Shown: positions 54,444-62,857 of the stretch, one piece after another
How positions within the stretch are numbered: the stretch's first letter is position 1
Layout: each line of letters opens with the position of its first letter
Source: Cryobacterium sp. HLT2-28
Lineage (GTDB): Bacteria > Actinomycetota > Actinomycetes > Actinomycetales > Microbacteriaceae
Assembly: GCF_004402495.1 (NCBI RefSeq)
Contig: NZ_SOFH01000029.1
Coordinates: 1 to 64,000 of the forward strand
Reading direction: 5' to 3'
DNA length: 64,000 nucleotides
The notes under the pieces: generated by a model
The model's input: only the letters and a program-made list of their open reading frames with translations
Databases searched by the model: none
What the model was told of the DNA's origin: nothing
Program-made: the position numbers and the translations under genes

Positions 54444-55523
54444 TCAGGCCTTGCCGGCCTGGCTCATCAGGGACTTGGTGATGCTCTCGATGCCGAACCC
54501 GGTTGAGGTGACCGGGATGGAACCCGTTGCCGTTGACGAGAACACGGTCTCGGGGCGGGACTGCAGCAGGAGCAGGTTCTCCCCGTCGGGCAGGTCGCGG
54601 TCCAGCGCCCACTCGATGTCCTGCGGGCACTTGAAGTGTCTCTCGGCCTTCTTGGCGATCGTGGCGACGGCGGTGATCTCGGTGTCGCTGATGCAGAGCC
54701 GATTGCGCCGCTCCTCGGAGACCTCGAGTTCGACGAGCGACTTGCTTTCGAGGTCGGGAACCAGCTCGGCGTGCTTGTCGCCGATCGTGTGCTTGACGAC
54801 CATCAGCATGACCTTGTCGACCGTGATGTTGTCGGGGGTGACCTGTCCGGAGACCACGAGTTCGCCGAGGCCGTACGCCGCCTCCATCACGATCTTGGAC
54901 CGGTCGCCGTTGTGCGGGTCCATCGTGATGGCGACCCCGGCGACCCGGGCGTTCACCATCTTCTGCACCGCGACGGCCATCGAGAGTCCCTCATCGGGGA
55001 TGTTGTTCTTCAGCCGGTAGATGATGGCGCGCGAGGTGTAGAGCGACGCCCAGCAGGCCCGGATGTGCTCGGTGACGTCCTTGACGCCGGTCAGCCACAG
55101 GTAGGTGTCCTGCTGGCCGGCGAAGCTGGCATCCGGCAGGTCCTCGGCCGTGGCGGAGGAGCGCACGGCCACCGGGACCGGGGAGGCGAACCTGGCCTGG
55201 AGCGCGTTGTAGGCGTCGATCGTGATGGCGTGCAGTTCGGCGGGCACGGGGCGGGAGGTGATCTCCGACCGGAGCTGGGCCGAGACGCGGTCGACCTCGG
55301 CGATGTCGTTCGGGTCGAGGCCGGCCAGCAGCGCGTGGATGTCGGCCTCGATGCCGGCCTCGTGGATGAAGGCGTCGTAGGCGGCGGTGGTGATGGCGAA
55401 CCCGGGAGGCACCGGCATTCCCGCGGCCGTCAGGGCGACGAGGGACGCGCACTTGCCGCCGAGGAGCTCGTGCCGGGGGGCCGCGCCGTCGTCGAAGAAT
55501 TGGATGAAGGGTGCGTGGGTCAT
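54444..55523 (-). CDS. creI: PEP/pyruvate-binding ATP-grasp subunit of aryl-phosphate synthase, CreI-like
   Basis: 359 residues covering only the ATP-grasp nucleotide domain of PEP synthase. GGKCASLVALTAAGMPVPPGFAIT, VAVRSSATAEDLPDASFAGQQDTYL and FKCPQDIEWALD are the family signatures. ATP would phosphorylate the mobile His on the partner protein. ATG 55523 overlaps the P450 stop by four bases. Which of the two subunits is called H or I is assigned by gene order. Confidence 0.87.
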   Translation of the reverse strand: MTHAPFIQFFDDGAAPRHELLGGKCASLVALTAAGMPVPPGFAITTAAYDAFIHEAGIEADIHALLAGLDPNDIAEVDRVSAQLRSEITSRPVPAELHAITIDAYNALQARFASPVPVAVRSSATAEDLPDASFAGQQDTYLWLTGVKDVTEHIRACWASLYTSRAIIYRLKNNIPDEGLSMAVAVQKMVNARVAGVAITMDPHNGDRSKIVMEAAYGLGELVVSGQVTPDNITVDKVMLMVVKHTIGDKHAELVPDLESKSLVELEVSEERRNRLCISDTEITAVATIAKKAERHFKCPQDIEWALDRDLPDGENLLLLQSRPETVFSSTATGSIPVTSTGFGIESITKSLMSQAGKA

Positions 55524-56848
55524 GACGGGACCTCCCAGGTGACGGGCACCGACGTCGGCGCCCTGAACGACAGGTTTTCGCCGAAGGTGATTGCCTCCGG
55601 GTTGACGATGCGCAGGTTCGGGACCGCCTTGAGGGTTTCCTCGAGCACGATCTTGTCCTGCATCTTGGCGAGCATGTTGCCGAGGCAGTAGTGGATGCCG
55701 AAGCCGAATGACAGGTGGGTGCGGGCGTTCTCCCGGCTCAGGTCGAACATCTCCGGCTCCTCGAAGACACCGGGGTCGCGGTTGGCCGCGCCCATCAGGA
55801 GCAGGATGTCCGCGCCCTTCGGAATCGGAGTGCCGGCGATCTCGGTGTCCCTCAGCGCCTTCCGGCGCCAGCCGACGATCGACGGGCTGTACCGCAGGGT
55901 TTCGTCGATCGCGGCCGGGATCCGGCTGGGGTCGGCGACGAGCGTCTGCCACTGGTCGGGGTGGCTGAGCAGCACCCGGATGGTGTTGGAGATCAGCGTG
56001 GTGGTGGTCTCGTGGCCGGCGAAGAGCAGGCTGTAACAGACCGAGGCGATCTCATGGTCGGAGATCTCGGCGCCGGCATTCTGCGCCTTGACCAGGTCGG
56101 CGACGAGGTTGTCGCCGCCGTGGGCGTGGGCGTCGGAGACCAGGCGCAGGCACTCGTTCCAGTAGTCGACCAGATTGTGCGCGTGCGGGATCTGCTCCTC
56201 GTCGCTGAGGTCGCCCCAGGTCATCGCGGCACGGGAGTCCGACCATTTCTTGTAGGTGGGCACCATTTCCGGGCCGACGCCGAGCAGGCCGAGGATGGTG
56301 ATGGTGGGGATGTCGACCGCGACGTCGGTGAGGAAGTCGCCGGTCGCATCCGGGTGGGCCAGCATCTGCCGCAGCAGCCTGGCGGTGTTCTCGCGGATCG
56401 TGGGCTCCAGCGCCTTGTACCGGCGCGGGGTGAACTCCTTCTGCACGATCGTGCGCATGCGGGTGTGCTCCGGCGGGATGCGCGCGGACAGCCCGGAGTA
56501 GGCGGTGAATCCGCCGTCGTTCATGATCTTGACGGCCGCGGCGCTCCGCTTCCGCACCGGGGCCTGCGCGTTCTCACTGCTGAAGGTCTGCCAGTCATCG
56601 AAGACGGCCTTGACGTCGTCGTAGCGGCTGACGATGTAGTACCCGATCCGCTCGTCGAACATGACCGGCTGTTCGGCGCGGAGTTCGGCGTAGGCCGGGA
56701 ACGGGTCGTTCATGTTGAACGGTTCATAGCCGTGGTGGTCGGCCGGGGCCACGCTGGACATCGAGCGGTGGTCGACCGGGCACTGGCCTGCCGCAGTGGC
56801 GGATGCCGCGTCGGCGGGGGCCGTCGACGAATCTGTCTGAGCGTTCAC
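55520..56848 (-). CDS. creJ: Cytochrome P450, CreJ-like
   Basis: 442 residues. Haem-ligand Cys388 is in FGFGIHYCLGN; the I-helix oxygen-activation motif AGHETTTT and the ExxR in DETLRYSP are intact. GTG 56848 is chosen because AAGGAG lies seven bases upstream. In the cre pathway CreJ oxidises the alkyl carbon of the phosphorylated phenol, using CreE and CreF for electrons. Located first after the IclR gene. Confidence 0.92.
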   Translation of the reverse strand: MNAQTDSSTAPADAASATAAGQCPVDHRSMSSVAPADHHGYEPFNMNDPFPAYAELRAEQPVMFDERIGYYIVSRYDDVKAVFDDWQTFSSENAQAPVRKRSAAAVKIMNDGGFTAYSGLSARIPPEHTRMRTIVQKEFTPRRYKALEPTIRENTARLLRQMLAHPDATGDFLTDVAVDIPTITILGLLGVGPEMVPTYKKWSDSRAAMTWGDLSDEEQIPHAHNLVDYWNECLRLVSDAHAHGGDNLVADLVKAQNAGAEISDHEIASVCYSLLFAGHETTTTLISNTIRVLLSHPDQWQTLVADPSRIPAAIDETLRYSPSIVGWRRKALRDTEIAGTPIPKGADILLLMGAANRDPGVFEEPEMFDLSRENARTHLSFGFGIHYCLGNMLAKMQDKIVLEETLKAVPNLRIVNPEAITFGENLSFRAPTSVPVTWEVPS

Positions 56849-56865
56849 GTGATGCTCCTTGGTCT

Positions 56866-56885
56866 GGTCCACAACATCGTGGAAC
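56866..56885. promoter_or_regulatory. Candidate IclR operator upstream of P450
   Basis: GGTCCAC and GTGGAAC arms (one mismatch) flank six bases, 18 bases upstream of the creJ start in the 100-base gap after the IclR gene. Confidence 0.4.
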
Positions 56886-56948
56886 TGCGTCCATCTAATG
56901 CCGCCGATCCTGAGAAGCCCTCGGACCGTCCCACTGGATGGAAGTGAA

Positions 56949-57755
56949 TCAGGGTTGCGGCTGCGTGCGCGCCCGCGTGGCCGGCCGGAGCGCCGACGGG
57001 GGAAGGTGGGCGATCCCTGTCTGGATCCGCTGCGCGGTGCCGAGCAGGATCGGCAGGTTGCGCTCGAGCTGGTGGGCCCGGGTGATCGGCAGCACGATCC
57101 CCAGGCCGCCAAAGATGTGACCGTCGGCCTGGAACACGGGCACCGCCAGGGAGCAGGAGCCCAGCCGCACCTCCTCGGAGGCCAGCGCGAACCCCTGGCC
57201 GCGGATCTTCTCGAGTTCGCGGCGGAGCTGGTCGGGATCGGTCTTGGTGAAGGCCGTGCGCTTCACCAGCGTGCCGGCGAGAACGGCGTCGCGCACCCAG
57301 CCGTCTTCGAACGCGAGGATGGCCCGGCCGACGGCGGTGGCGTGCATGGGGAGCCGCCCGCCCACCCTCGACGCCTGCGGCACCCGCCGGGTGCCGTAGA
57401 CCCGGTCGATGTAGAGCACGTCGGCGCCGTCCCGGATGGCGAAATGGGCGGTCTCCTGGGTGAGGCCGAAGAGGTCCTGCAGGAACGGCCGCACCACGTC
57501 GCGCAGCTGCCTGCCGGCGTGCTGGCCCAGCTCCCAGAGCCGGAGGCCGATCTGGTACCGGCCCCGGGCATCCCGCTGCACCGCTCCCCACTCCTCGAGC
57601 TCGCCGAGCAGCCGGTGAGCCGTGCTCTGCGGCAACCCGCTCTCGGCCGCGATCTCCGACAGCGACCTCGCCGAGGGGCTGAGCTCGAAGACGGCGAGGA
57701 TGCTCAGCACGCGCCCGGTGACCGACTGCCCCGGAGCCGATGTCCGACCTGCCAC
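56949..57755 (-). CDS. creR: IclR-family regulator, CreR-like
   Basis: About 268 residues. The winged HTH (VLSILAVFELSPSARSLSEIAAESGLPQSTAHRLLGELE) is followed by an IclR effector domain (HATAVGRAILAF, GFALASEEVRLGSCSLAVPVF). GTG 57755 has AAGGGG upstream; an in-frame GTG at 57791 lacks a ribosome site. It heads the cre-like genes on the same strand and is the obvious candidate controller, probably responding to a phenolic compound. Confidence 0.87.
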   Translation of the reverse strand: MAGRTSAPGQSVTGRVLSILAVFELSPSARSLSEIAAESGLPQSTAHRLLGELEEWGAVQRDARGRYQIGLRLWELGQHAGRQLRDVVRPFLQDLFGLTQETAHFAIRDGADVLYIDRVYGTRRVPQASRVGGRLPMHATAVGRAILAFEDGWVRDAVLAGTLVKRTAFTKTDPDQLRRELEKIRGQGFALASEEVRLGSCSLAVPVFQADGHIFGGLGIVLPITRAHQLERNLPILLGTAQRIQTGIAHLPPSALRPATRARTQPQP

Positions 57756-57834
57756 GATGCCCCTTCGACTGCCCTCGGTGGTTCCCCGCACGCCGGAGCG
57801 TCGATGGAACCAACCGCATTCACATCGGCGCTGA

Positions 57835-59244
57835 TCAGGACAATTCTATCGCGTCAACCGAGGCGACCGCCTGGTCCAGGGCGGCGAGGGAGAGCGCGAC
57901 GTCGTCGGCATCCGTTGACCAGTTGCTCACCGAGATGCGCAGCACGTCCCGGCCGTGCCAGCGCGACCCGGACATCCAGGCGACGCCGCCGGCGAGCAGC
58001 GCCGCGGTGACCCGGCGGGTGCGTTCGTCGTCGCCGAAGCTGACGCTCACCTGGGTGAACACCACGTCGTTCAGCACCTCGGCGCCGGGGAGGCGGGCGA
58101 TCCCCGCGGCGAGCTCGGCCGCCCGGTCGGCCAGCCGCTCCACGAGGGCGATGGTGCCGGCCCGGCCGAGTGACCGCAGCGCGGCCCACACGGTGACGCC
58201 GCGGGCGCGACGCGAGAGCTCGGGCACCTTGTCGAACGGGTCGCCCGGGCCGGAGCTGTCGGTGATGAGATAGCTGGTGTGCACGCCGAAGGCCGCACGC
58301 ACGACGTCGGGCCTGGCCACGATCGCCATGCCGCAGTCGTAGGGCACGTTGAGCGTCTTGTGCCCGTCGGTCGCCCACGAGTCGGCCAGGTCGAGGCCGG
58401 CCAGGGCCTCCCGGTAGCGCGGGCTGGCCGCCGCCCAGAGGCCGAAGGCGCCGTCGACGTGCACCCAGGCCCCGCGCTCGTGTGCCACGGCGATCGTCTC
58501 CTGCATCGGGTCGAAGGCGCCGGAGTGCAGGTTGCCGGCCTGCAGGCAGACGATGGCCGGGCCGGCCGGGTCTCCGCCGGAGTCCATGGCGGCGGCCAGG
58601 GCGCCCGGCCGGATGCGACCCTGGTCGTCGGCGTCGACGAGGATGGGCGCGCCGAGGCCGAGGTAGCGCAGCACCAGGTCGATGACGTCGTGCCGCTCAG
58701 CGCCCGCCAACACCCGGATGCGCGGCGCCCCGAAGAGCCCGAGGCCGGCGAGGTCCCAGCCGACCCGGTCCAGCACGGCCTTCCGGCCCGCGGCGACACC
58801 GACGAAGTTCGCGGTGGTCCCGCCCGTGGTGAAGCCCACGTCGGCACCCGGCGGCAGGTGCAGCAGGTCGAGCAGCCACCCGGCGGCCGCCTCCTCCGCC
58901 GCGGCGACGGCGGGGGTGGCGAACCGCATGCCCGCGTTCTGGTCCCACGCGCTGACCAGCCAGTCGGCCGCCAGGGCCGCCGGGAGCGTTCCCCCGATCA
59001 CCCAGCCGAAGAAGCGGCCGGAGGGCATCGCCATCAGACCGGGTTCGGCCAGGCGCGCGAGTTCGTCGATCACCTCGGCCGGGTCGGTGGCCTGCTCCGG
59101 CAGCGGTGCGGCGAATCCGGCACGCAGGTCGTCGGCATTCACGGACGGGCCCACCGGGCGGGACGGAACGGACGCGAGCCACTCCATGGTGTGCGCTCTC
59201 GCCCGTTGCAAAGCCTCATCGAAGGCGTCAGGCTGGGCCGACAT
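57835..59244 (-). CDS. PLP-dependent group II decarboxylase
   Basis: 469 residues of the aromatic-amino-acid/glutamate decarboxylase family: SGRFFGWVIGG, FTTGGTTANF, VHVDGAFGLW with the PLP Asp, and Lys296 in WATDGHKTLNVPYDCG. Substrate may be an aromatic amino acid or aspartate. TAGACT is six bases before ATG 59244. It lies upstream of the IclR gene on the same strand, 79 bases away, and may be separate from the cre genes. Confidence 0.88.
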   Translation of the reverse strand: MSAQPDAFDEALQRARAHTMEWLASVPSRPVGPSVNADDLRAGFAAPLPEQATDPAEVIDELARLAEPGLMAMPSGRFFGWVIGGTLPAALAADWLVSAWDQNAGMRFATPAVAAAEEAAAGWLLDLLHLPPGADVGFTTGGTTANFVGVAAGRKAVLDRVGWDLAGLGLFGAPRIRVLAGAERHDVIDLVLRYLGLGAPILVDADDQGRIRPGALAAAMDSGGDPAGPAIVCLQAGNLHSGAFDPMQETIAVAHERGAWVHVDGAFGLWAAASPRYREALAGLDLADSWATDGHKTLNVPYDCGMAIVARPDVVRAAFGVHTSYLITDSSGPGDPFDKVPELSRRARGVTVWAALRSLGRAGTIALVERLADRAAELAAGIARLPGAEVLNDVVFTQVSVSFGDDERTRRVTAALLAGGVAWMSGSRWHGRDVLRISVSNWSTDADDVALSLAALDQAVASVDAIELS

Positions 59245-59250
59245 GGCGCC

Positions 59251-59256
59251 AGTCTA
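59251..59256 (-). promoter_or_regulatory. TAGACT -10 element, leaderless start
   Basis: On the minus strand TAGACT is six bases before ATG 59244. Confidence 0.5.
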
Positions 59257-59335
59257 GCCCGCCTCGGATCGACCGGGTGGGCTAGTTTGAAGGGACGGCC
59301 TCGACGGGCCGACGACCCCGACCGAGGATTCCCCC

Positions 59336-60589
59336 GTGACCCAGCCCGCACAGCCGACCGGAACGACCACGCCCAGCACGACCAGGCGCGGCCTGCTCGC
59401 CTGGCGCAACGCCGTGTTCGTCATCTTCTTCATCAGCGGGCTGACCCTGGCCACCTGGATGTCGCGGATCCCGGCCGTGCGCGACGGGCTGCGGCTGAGC
59501 ACGGCCGAGGTCGGCATCCTCATCTTCGGCCTCTCGGCCGGATCGGTGCTCGGCCTGATCGCCGCCGTCTGGTTGCTCGGCCGATTCGGCGCGCGGCGTG
59601 CGATGCTCCTCAGCGCCTCACTTTCCGTCGTCGGGCTGACCCTCGTCGGTGGCGGTGCCAGCCTGCTCACGTCTGCCCCCTTCGTGTTCTTCGGCCTGGC
59701 CCTCGTCGGGTTCGGCATCGGCTCGCTCGACGTCATGATGAACGTCGAGGGCGCCGCGGCGGAGCGTGAAATCGGCAAGACCCTGATGCCGCTGATGCAC
59801 GCCTGCTTCAGCCTCGGCACCGTGCTCGGTGCCCTCATCGGCGCCGGAGCCTCCCTGATCGCACTGCCCGTGCACTGGCACCTCCTCGGGATGGCGATCC
59901 TGGTGCTTGCCACGATGCTCATCGCCGTGCGCAACATCCCACTGGTCGACCCACGCGCCGAGGCTGCTGCCGCCGGCACGGCCGACGGGCCGAAGAGCCG
60001 TCGTGGGCGGCTGCGGGCGAGCCTGACCGTCTGGGCGGATCCGAAGATCCTGCTGATCGGCACGATCGTGCTCGGGATGACCTTCGCCGAGGGCTCGGCG
60101 AACGACTGGCTGGCCCTGGCCTCCGTCGACGGCCACGGTCTCAGCAACACCGAGGGCGCGATCGTCTTCGGGGTGTTCGTGGCCGCGATGACCGTGGGCC
60201 GGGTGCTCGGCGGTCCCGTGATCGACCGTTTCGGGCGGGTGCCGGTGCTCCGCGCCTGCGCGGTGCTCGGTGTGCTCGGCCTTCTGCTGTTCATCCTGGC
60301 GCCCAGCCACGCTCTGCTCTACTGCGGCACCGTGCTTTGGGGTCTGGGCGCCTCGCTCGGCTTCCCGGTCGGCATGTCGGCGGCCGCCGACGACACGAAG
60401 AACGCCGCCGCGCGGGTGAGCGCGGTCGCCATGATCGGCTATTTCGCGTTCCTGGTGGGCCCCCCGGTGCTCGGCCTGCTCGGCCAGGCCTGGGGCATCC
60501 TCAACGCCCTCTTCCTGATCCTCGTGCTGATGGTGCTCGCCGGCCTCGCCGCGCCGGCCGCGCGCGAAACCCGCCACGTCTCCGGTTAA
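59336..60589 (+). CDS. MFS transporter
   Basis: 417 residues, 12 predicted spans. TWMSRIPAVRDGLRLSTAEVG and a central loop rich in Ala and Arg (about 200-230) are typical of the YbjJ/FucP-like MFS subgroup found in actinobacteria. GTG 59336 has GAGGA seven bases upstream; a TAGTTT hexamer at 59283 is a plausible promoter. Substrate unknown. It is divergent from the decarboxylase. Confidence 0.87.
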   Translation: MTQPAQPTGTTTPSTTRRGLLAWRNAVFVIFFISGLTLATWMSRIPAVRDGLRLSTAEVGILIFGLSAGSVLGLIAAVWLLGRFGARRAMLLSASLSVVGLTLVGGGASLLTSAPFVFFGLALVGFGIGSLDVMMNVEGAAAEREIGKTLMPLMHACFSLGTVLGALIGAGASLIALPVHWHLLGMAILVLATMLIAVRNIPLVDPRAEAAAAGTADGPKSRRGRLRASLTVWADPKILLIGTIVLGMTFAEGSANDWLALASVDGHGLSNTEGAIVFGVFVAAMTVGRVLGGPVIDRFGRVPVLRACAVLGVLGLLLFILAPSHALLYCGTVLWGLGASLGFPVGMSAAADDTKNAAARVSAVAMIGYFAFLVGPPVLGLLGQAWGILNALFLILVLMVLAGLAAPAARETRHVSG

Positions 60590-60592
60590 GCT
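60587..60592 (+). promoter_or_regulatory. TAAGCT -10 element before nucS
   Basis: TAAGCT overlaps the TAA stop of the MFS gene and stands six bases before GTG 60599. Confidence 0.45.
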
Positions 60593-60598
60593 CGAACG

Positions 60599-61294
60599 GT
60601 GCGCCTCGTAATAGCCCAATGCTCCGTCGACTACGCCGGAAGGCTCAGCGCGCACCTGCCGCTGGCCACCCGACTCCTGATGATCAAGTCCGACGGCAGC
60701 GTGCTCGTGCACTCCGACGGCGGGTCGTACAAGCCGTTGAATTGGATGAGCCCGCCGTGCAGCCTGGCCGAATCCGAGCCCGACGCCGACCAGGCGGATG
60801 CCGGCGTCACCGCACTCTGGACGGTCACCCACGCCAAGACCGCCGACCAGCTCATCGTCAGCATCTACGAGGTGCTGCACGACTCCGCCCACGAGCTGGG
60901 AATCGACCCCGGGCTGATCAAGGACGGCGTCGAGGCTCACCTGCAGAAGCTGCTGGCCGAGCACATCCACCTGCTCGGCGACGGCCACACGCTCGTGCGC
61001 CGCGAGTACATGACGGCCATCGGCCCGGTCGACATCCTGGCCAGGGATGCCGCGGGCGGCTCGGTCGCGGTCGAACTCAAGCGCCGGGGGGACATCGACG
61101 GGGTCGAGCAACTCACCCGGTACCTCGAACTGATGAACCGGGATCCGCACCTGGCGCCCGTGGTCGGGGTGTTCGCGGCTCAGATCATCAAGCCGCAGGC
61201 GCGCATGCTCGCCGAGGACCGCGGCATCCGTTGCCTGGTGCTCGACTACGACGCCATGCGCGGCCTCGACGACACCCAGTCCAAGCTTTTCTAG
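60599..61294 (+). CDS. nucS: Endonuclease NucS (EndoMS), non-canonical mismatch repair
   Basis: 231 residues. The N-terminal DNA-binding domain ([20 protein letters not shown]) is followed by a RecB-like nuclease domain with [10 protein letters not shown] and [17 protein letters not shown]. The C-terminal QSKLF tail can bind the sliding clamp. NucS replaces MutS/MutL mismatch repair in most actinobacteria. Full length. Confidence 0.95.
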   Translation: MRLVIAQCSVDYAGRLSAHLPLATRLLMIKSDGSVLVHSDGGSYKPLNWMSPPCSLAESEPDADQADAGVTALWTVTHAKTADQLIVSIYEVLHDSAHELGIDPGLIKDGVEAHLQKLLAEHIHLLGDGHTLVRREYMTAIGPVDILARDAAGGSVAVELKRRGDIDGVEQLTRYLELMNRDPHLAPVVGVFAAQIIKPQARMLAEDRGIRCLVLDYDAMRGLDDTQSKLF

Positions 61295-61313
61295 GCCCGA
61301 GCGAGGTGCCGAC

Positions 61314-61328
61314 TGTCGCGCCGCGACA
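61314..61328. promoter_or_regulatory. 15-bp palindrome between nucS and HAD gene
   Basis: TGTCGCG-C-CGCGACA is a perfect dyad 20 bases after nucS. With such a small loop it is more likely a protein-binding site than a terminator. The rest of 61295-61426 holds the HAD promoter. Confidence 0.35.
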
Positions 61329-61414
61329 CACTGCGCAAGAGGCTGGCGGCCGCGGCGAAACAGGAATAAGCTAACGGTTCCTTTTCCGGTGCAGGAGTTC
61401 GCGGCCATGCCGCC

Positions 61415-61420
61415 TAGGAT
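61415..61420 (+). promoter_or_regulatory. TAGGAT -10 element, leaderless start
   Basis: TAGGAT is six bases before GTG 61427. Confidence 0.5.
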
Positions 61421-61426
61421 GGGCGA

Positions 61427-62095
61427 GTGAATCCGACACTGACGCGCACCTGGAGCGCCATCCTCTTTGACCTCGACGGAACCATCACCGACTCCGCCCC
61501 GGCCATCACCAACTCCCTCGCCCGCACTTTCGCCCTCCTCGGCCGGCCGGTTCCGCCGGCCTCCGAACTCCTCGCCTACGTCGGCCCGCCCCTGCTCGCG
61601 GCCTTCCGCGAATACGCCGGAATGACGCCCGATGAGGCCGTCGAGGCCCTCGCCGTCTACCGGGCCGACTACCAGGGCGAGCACATGCTCGACACCGCCG
61701 TCTACCCCGGCGTGGCCGGCCTGCTCGAGCGCATCCACGAGGCCCGGATCCCGATGGCCCTGGCCACGAGCAAGCCGGAGCACAGCGCCATCACGATCCT
61801 CGAGCACTTCGACCTCGCCAAGTACTTCACGGTCATGGTCGGCGCGTCCGACACGGAGACCCGGAGCTCGAAGGCGGACATCGTGGAAGAGGCACTGACC
61901 CGCCTCGGCGCCGCCGGCGCCAACCTCGCGGCGCCGGTCATGGTCGGCGACCGCAGCTACGACGCGGAGGGTGCCGCCGCGCACGGCGTTCCCACCATCC
62001 TCGTCGAGTGGGGCTACGGCTCCCCCGCCGAAGCCGCCGCCGCGACCGCCACGGTCTACTCGGTCGACCAACTCGCCAAGCTCCTGCTCGGCTGA
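61427..62095 (+). CDS. HAD-superfamily hydrolase (Gph-like phosphatase)
   Basis: 222 residues. HAD motif I FDLDGTITDSAPA, motif II ALATSKP, motif III Lys in SSKADIV, and motif IV VMVGDRSYDAEGA are all present. Cap-type I helical insertion as in phosphoglycolate phosphatase. Likely a small sugar-phosphate or phosphoglycolate phosphatase. A strong intrinsic terminator follows. Confidence 0.9.
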   Translation: MNPTLTRTWSAILFDLDGTITDSAPAITNSLARTFALLGRPVPPASELLAYVGPPLLAAFREYAGMTPDEAVEALAVYRADYQGEHMLDTAVYPGVAGLLERIHEARIPMALATSKPEHSAITILEHFDLAKYFTVMVGASDTETRSSKADIVEEALTRLGAAGANLAAPVMVGDRSYDAEGAAAHGVPTILVEWGYGSPAEAAAATATVYSVDQLAKLLLG

Positions 62096-62117
62096 ACCAC
62101 CCCCCACCCACGACGAA

Positions 62118-62156
62118 CGAGGCACCTTCCCGTCGGGAGGGTGCCTCGTGTGTTTT
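62118..62156 (+). terminator. Intrinsic terminator after HAD gene
   Basis: A 14-bp stem (62118-62131 with 62135-62148, one G-U pair) with a three-base loop is followed by TGTGTTTT. It lies between convergent genes and may also slow transcription from hxlA. Confidence 0.85.
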
Positions 62157-62178
62157 CGTGCGAGGCCTGGCGCCGGGC

Positions 62179-62802
62179 TTAGATGATCGCCGCGCGAAGC
62201 GCCTGGGCTGCGGCCGCCGGGTCTTCAGCGCCATAGATCGCGCCGCCGGCGACGGCGACGGATGCGCCGGCCCGCTGCACGGAGGCGATTGTGGCGACGC
62301 TCACTCCGCCGGCCAGAGAGAACGGCACTCTGGCCGTCTCCCCTTGGTTGAGCAGGGTCGCCAGGGAGAACCCGGGCTCGGCCTGCTCATCGAGGCCGGC
62401 GTGCATCTCGACGAACGCGGCGCCGAGCTCGGTGACCTCGCGGGCGCGGGTCACCTTGTCGGCGACCCCGATCAGGTCGACGACCACTCCCTTGCCGTGC
62501 TTGCGCGCCGCGGCAACGGCCCCGGCGATGGTGCTGTCGCCGGCCGCGCCGAGCACGGTCACGAGGTCGGCACCGGCCGTGAACGCCAGGTCTGCCTCGA
62601 GCTCCCCGGCGTCCATGGTCTTGAGGTCGGCGAAGACCGTCTTGTCCGGGTGGGCCGCCTTGATGGCGGTCACGGCGCGCAGTCCTTCCGCCTTGATCAG
62701 CGGGGTACCGAGTTCAATGATGTCCACGTGGGGCGCGACCTGCGCGGCCAGCGCAAGGGCGGCATCCGTGGTGAGTACGTCCATGGCGACTTGAAGCTTC
62801 AT
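62179..62802 (-). CDS. hxlA: 3-hexulose-6-phosphate synthase
   Basis: 207 residues, OMP-decarboxylase-like barrel. LQVAMDVLT, IELGTPLIKAEG, VFADLKTMDAGE and the phosphate-binding SLAGGVSV and AGGAIYGAEDP are diagnostic. It joins formaldehyde to ribulose-5-phosphate, the first RuMP step. It follows hxlB by 55 bases on the same strand. In non-methylotrophs the pair detoxifies formaldehyde or makes pentose phosphates. Confidence 0.93.
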   Translation of the reverse strand: MKLQVAMDVLTTDAALALAAQVAPHVDIIELGTPLIKAEGLRAVTAIKAAHPDKTVFADLKTMDAGELEADLAFTAGADLVTVLGAAGDSTIAGAVAAARKHGKGVVVDLIGVADKVTRAREVTELGAAFVEMHAGLDEQAEPGFSLATLLNQGETARVPFSLAGGVSVATIASVQRAGASVAVAGGAIYGAEDPAAAAQALRAAII

Positions 62803-62857
62803 GTTGTTCTTCTTTCTGGTTCGTGTGGATTGACTGGATTCGTCGGGAAGGGCCGGG

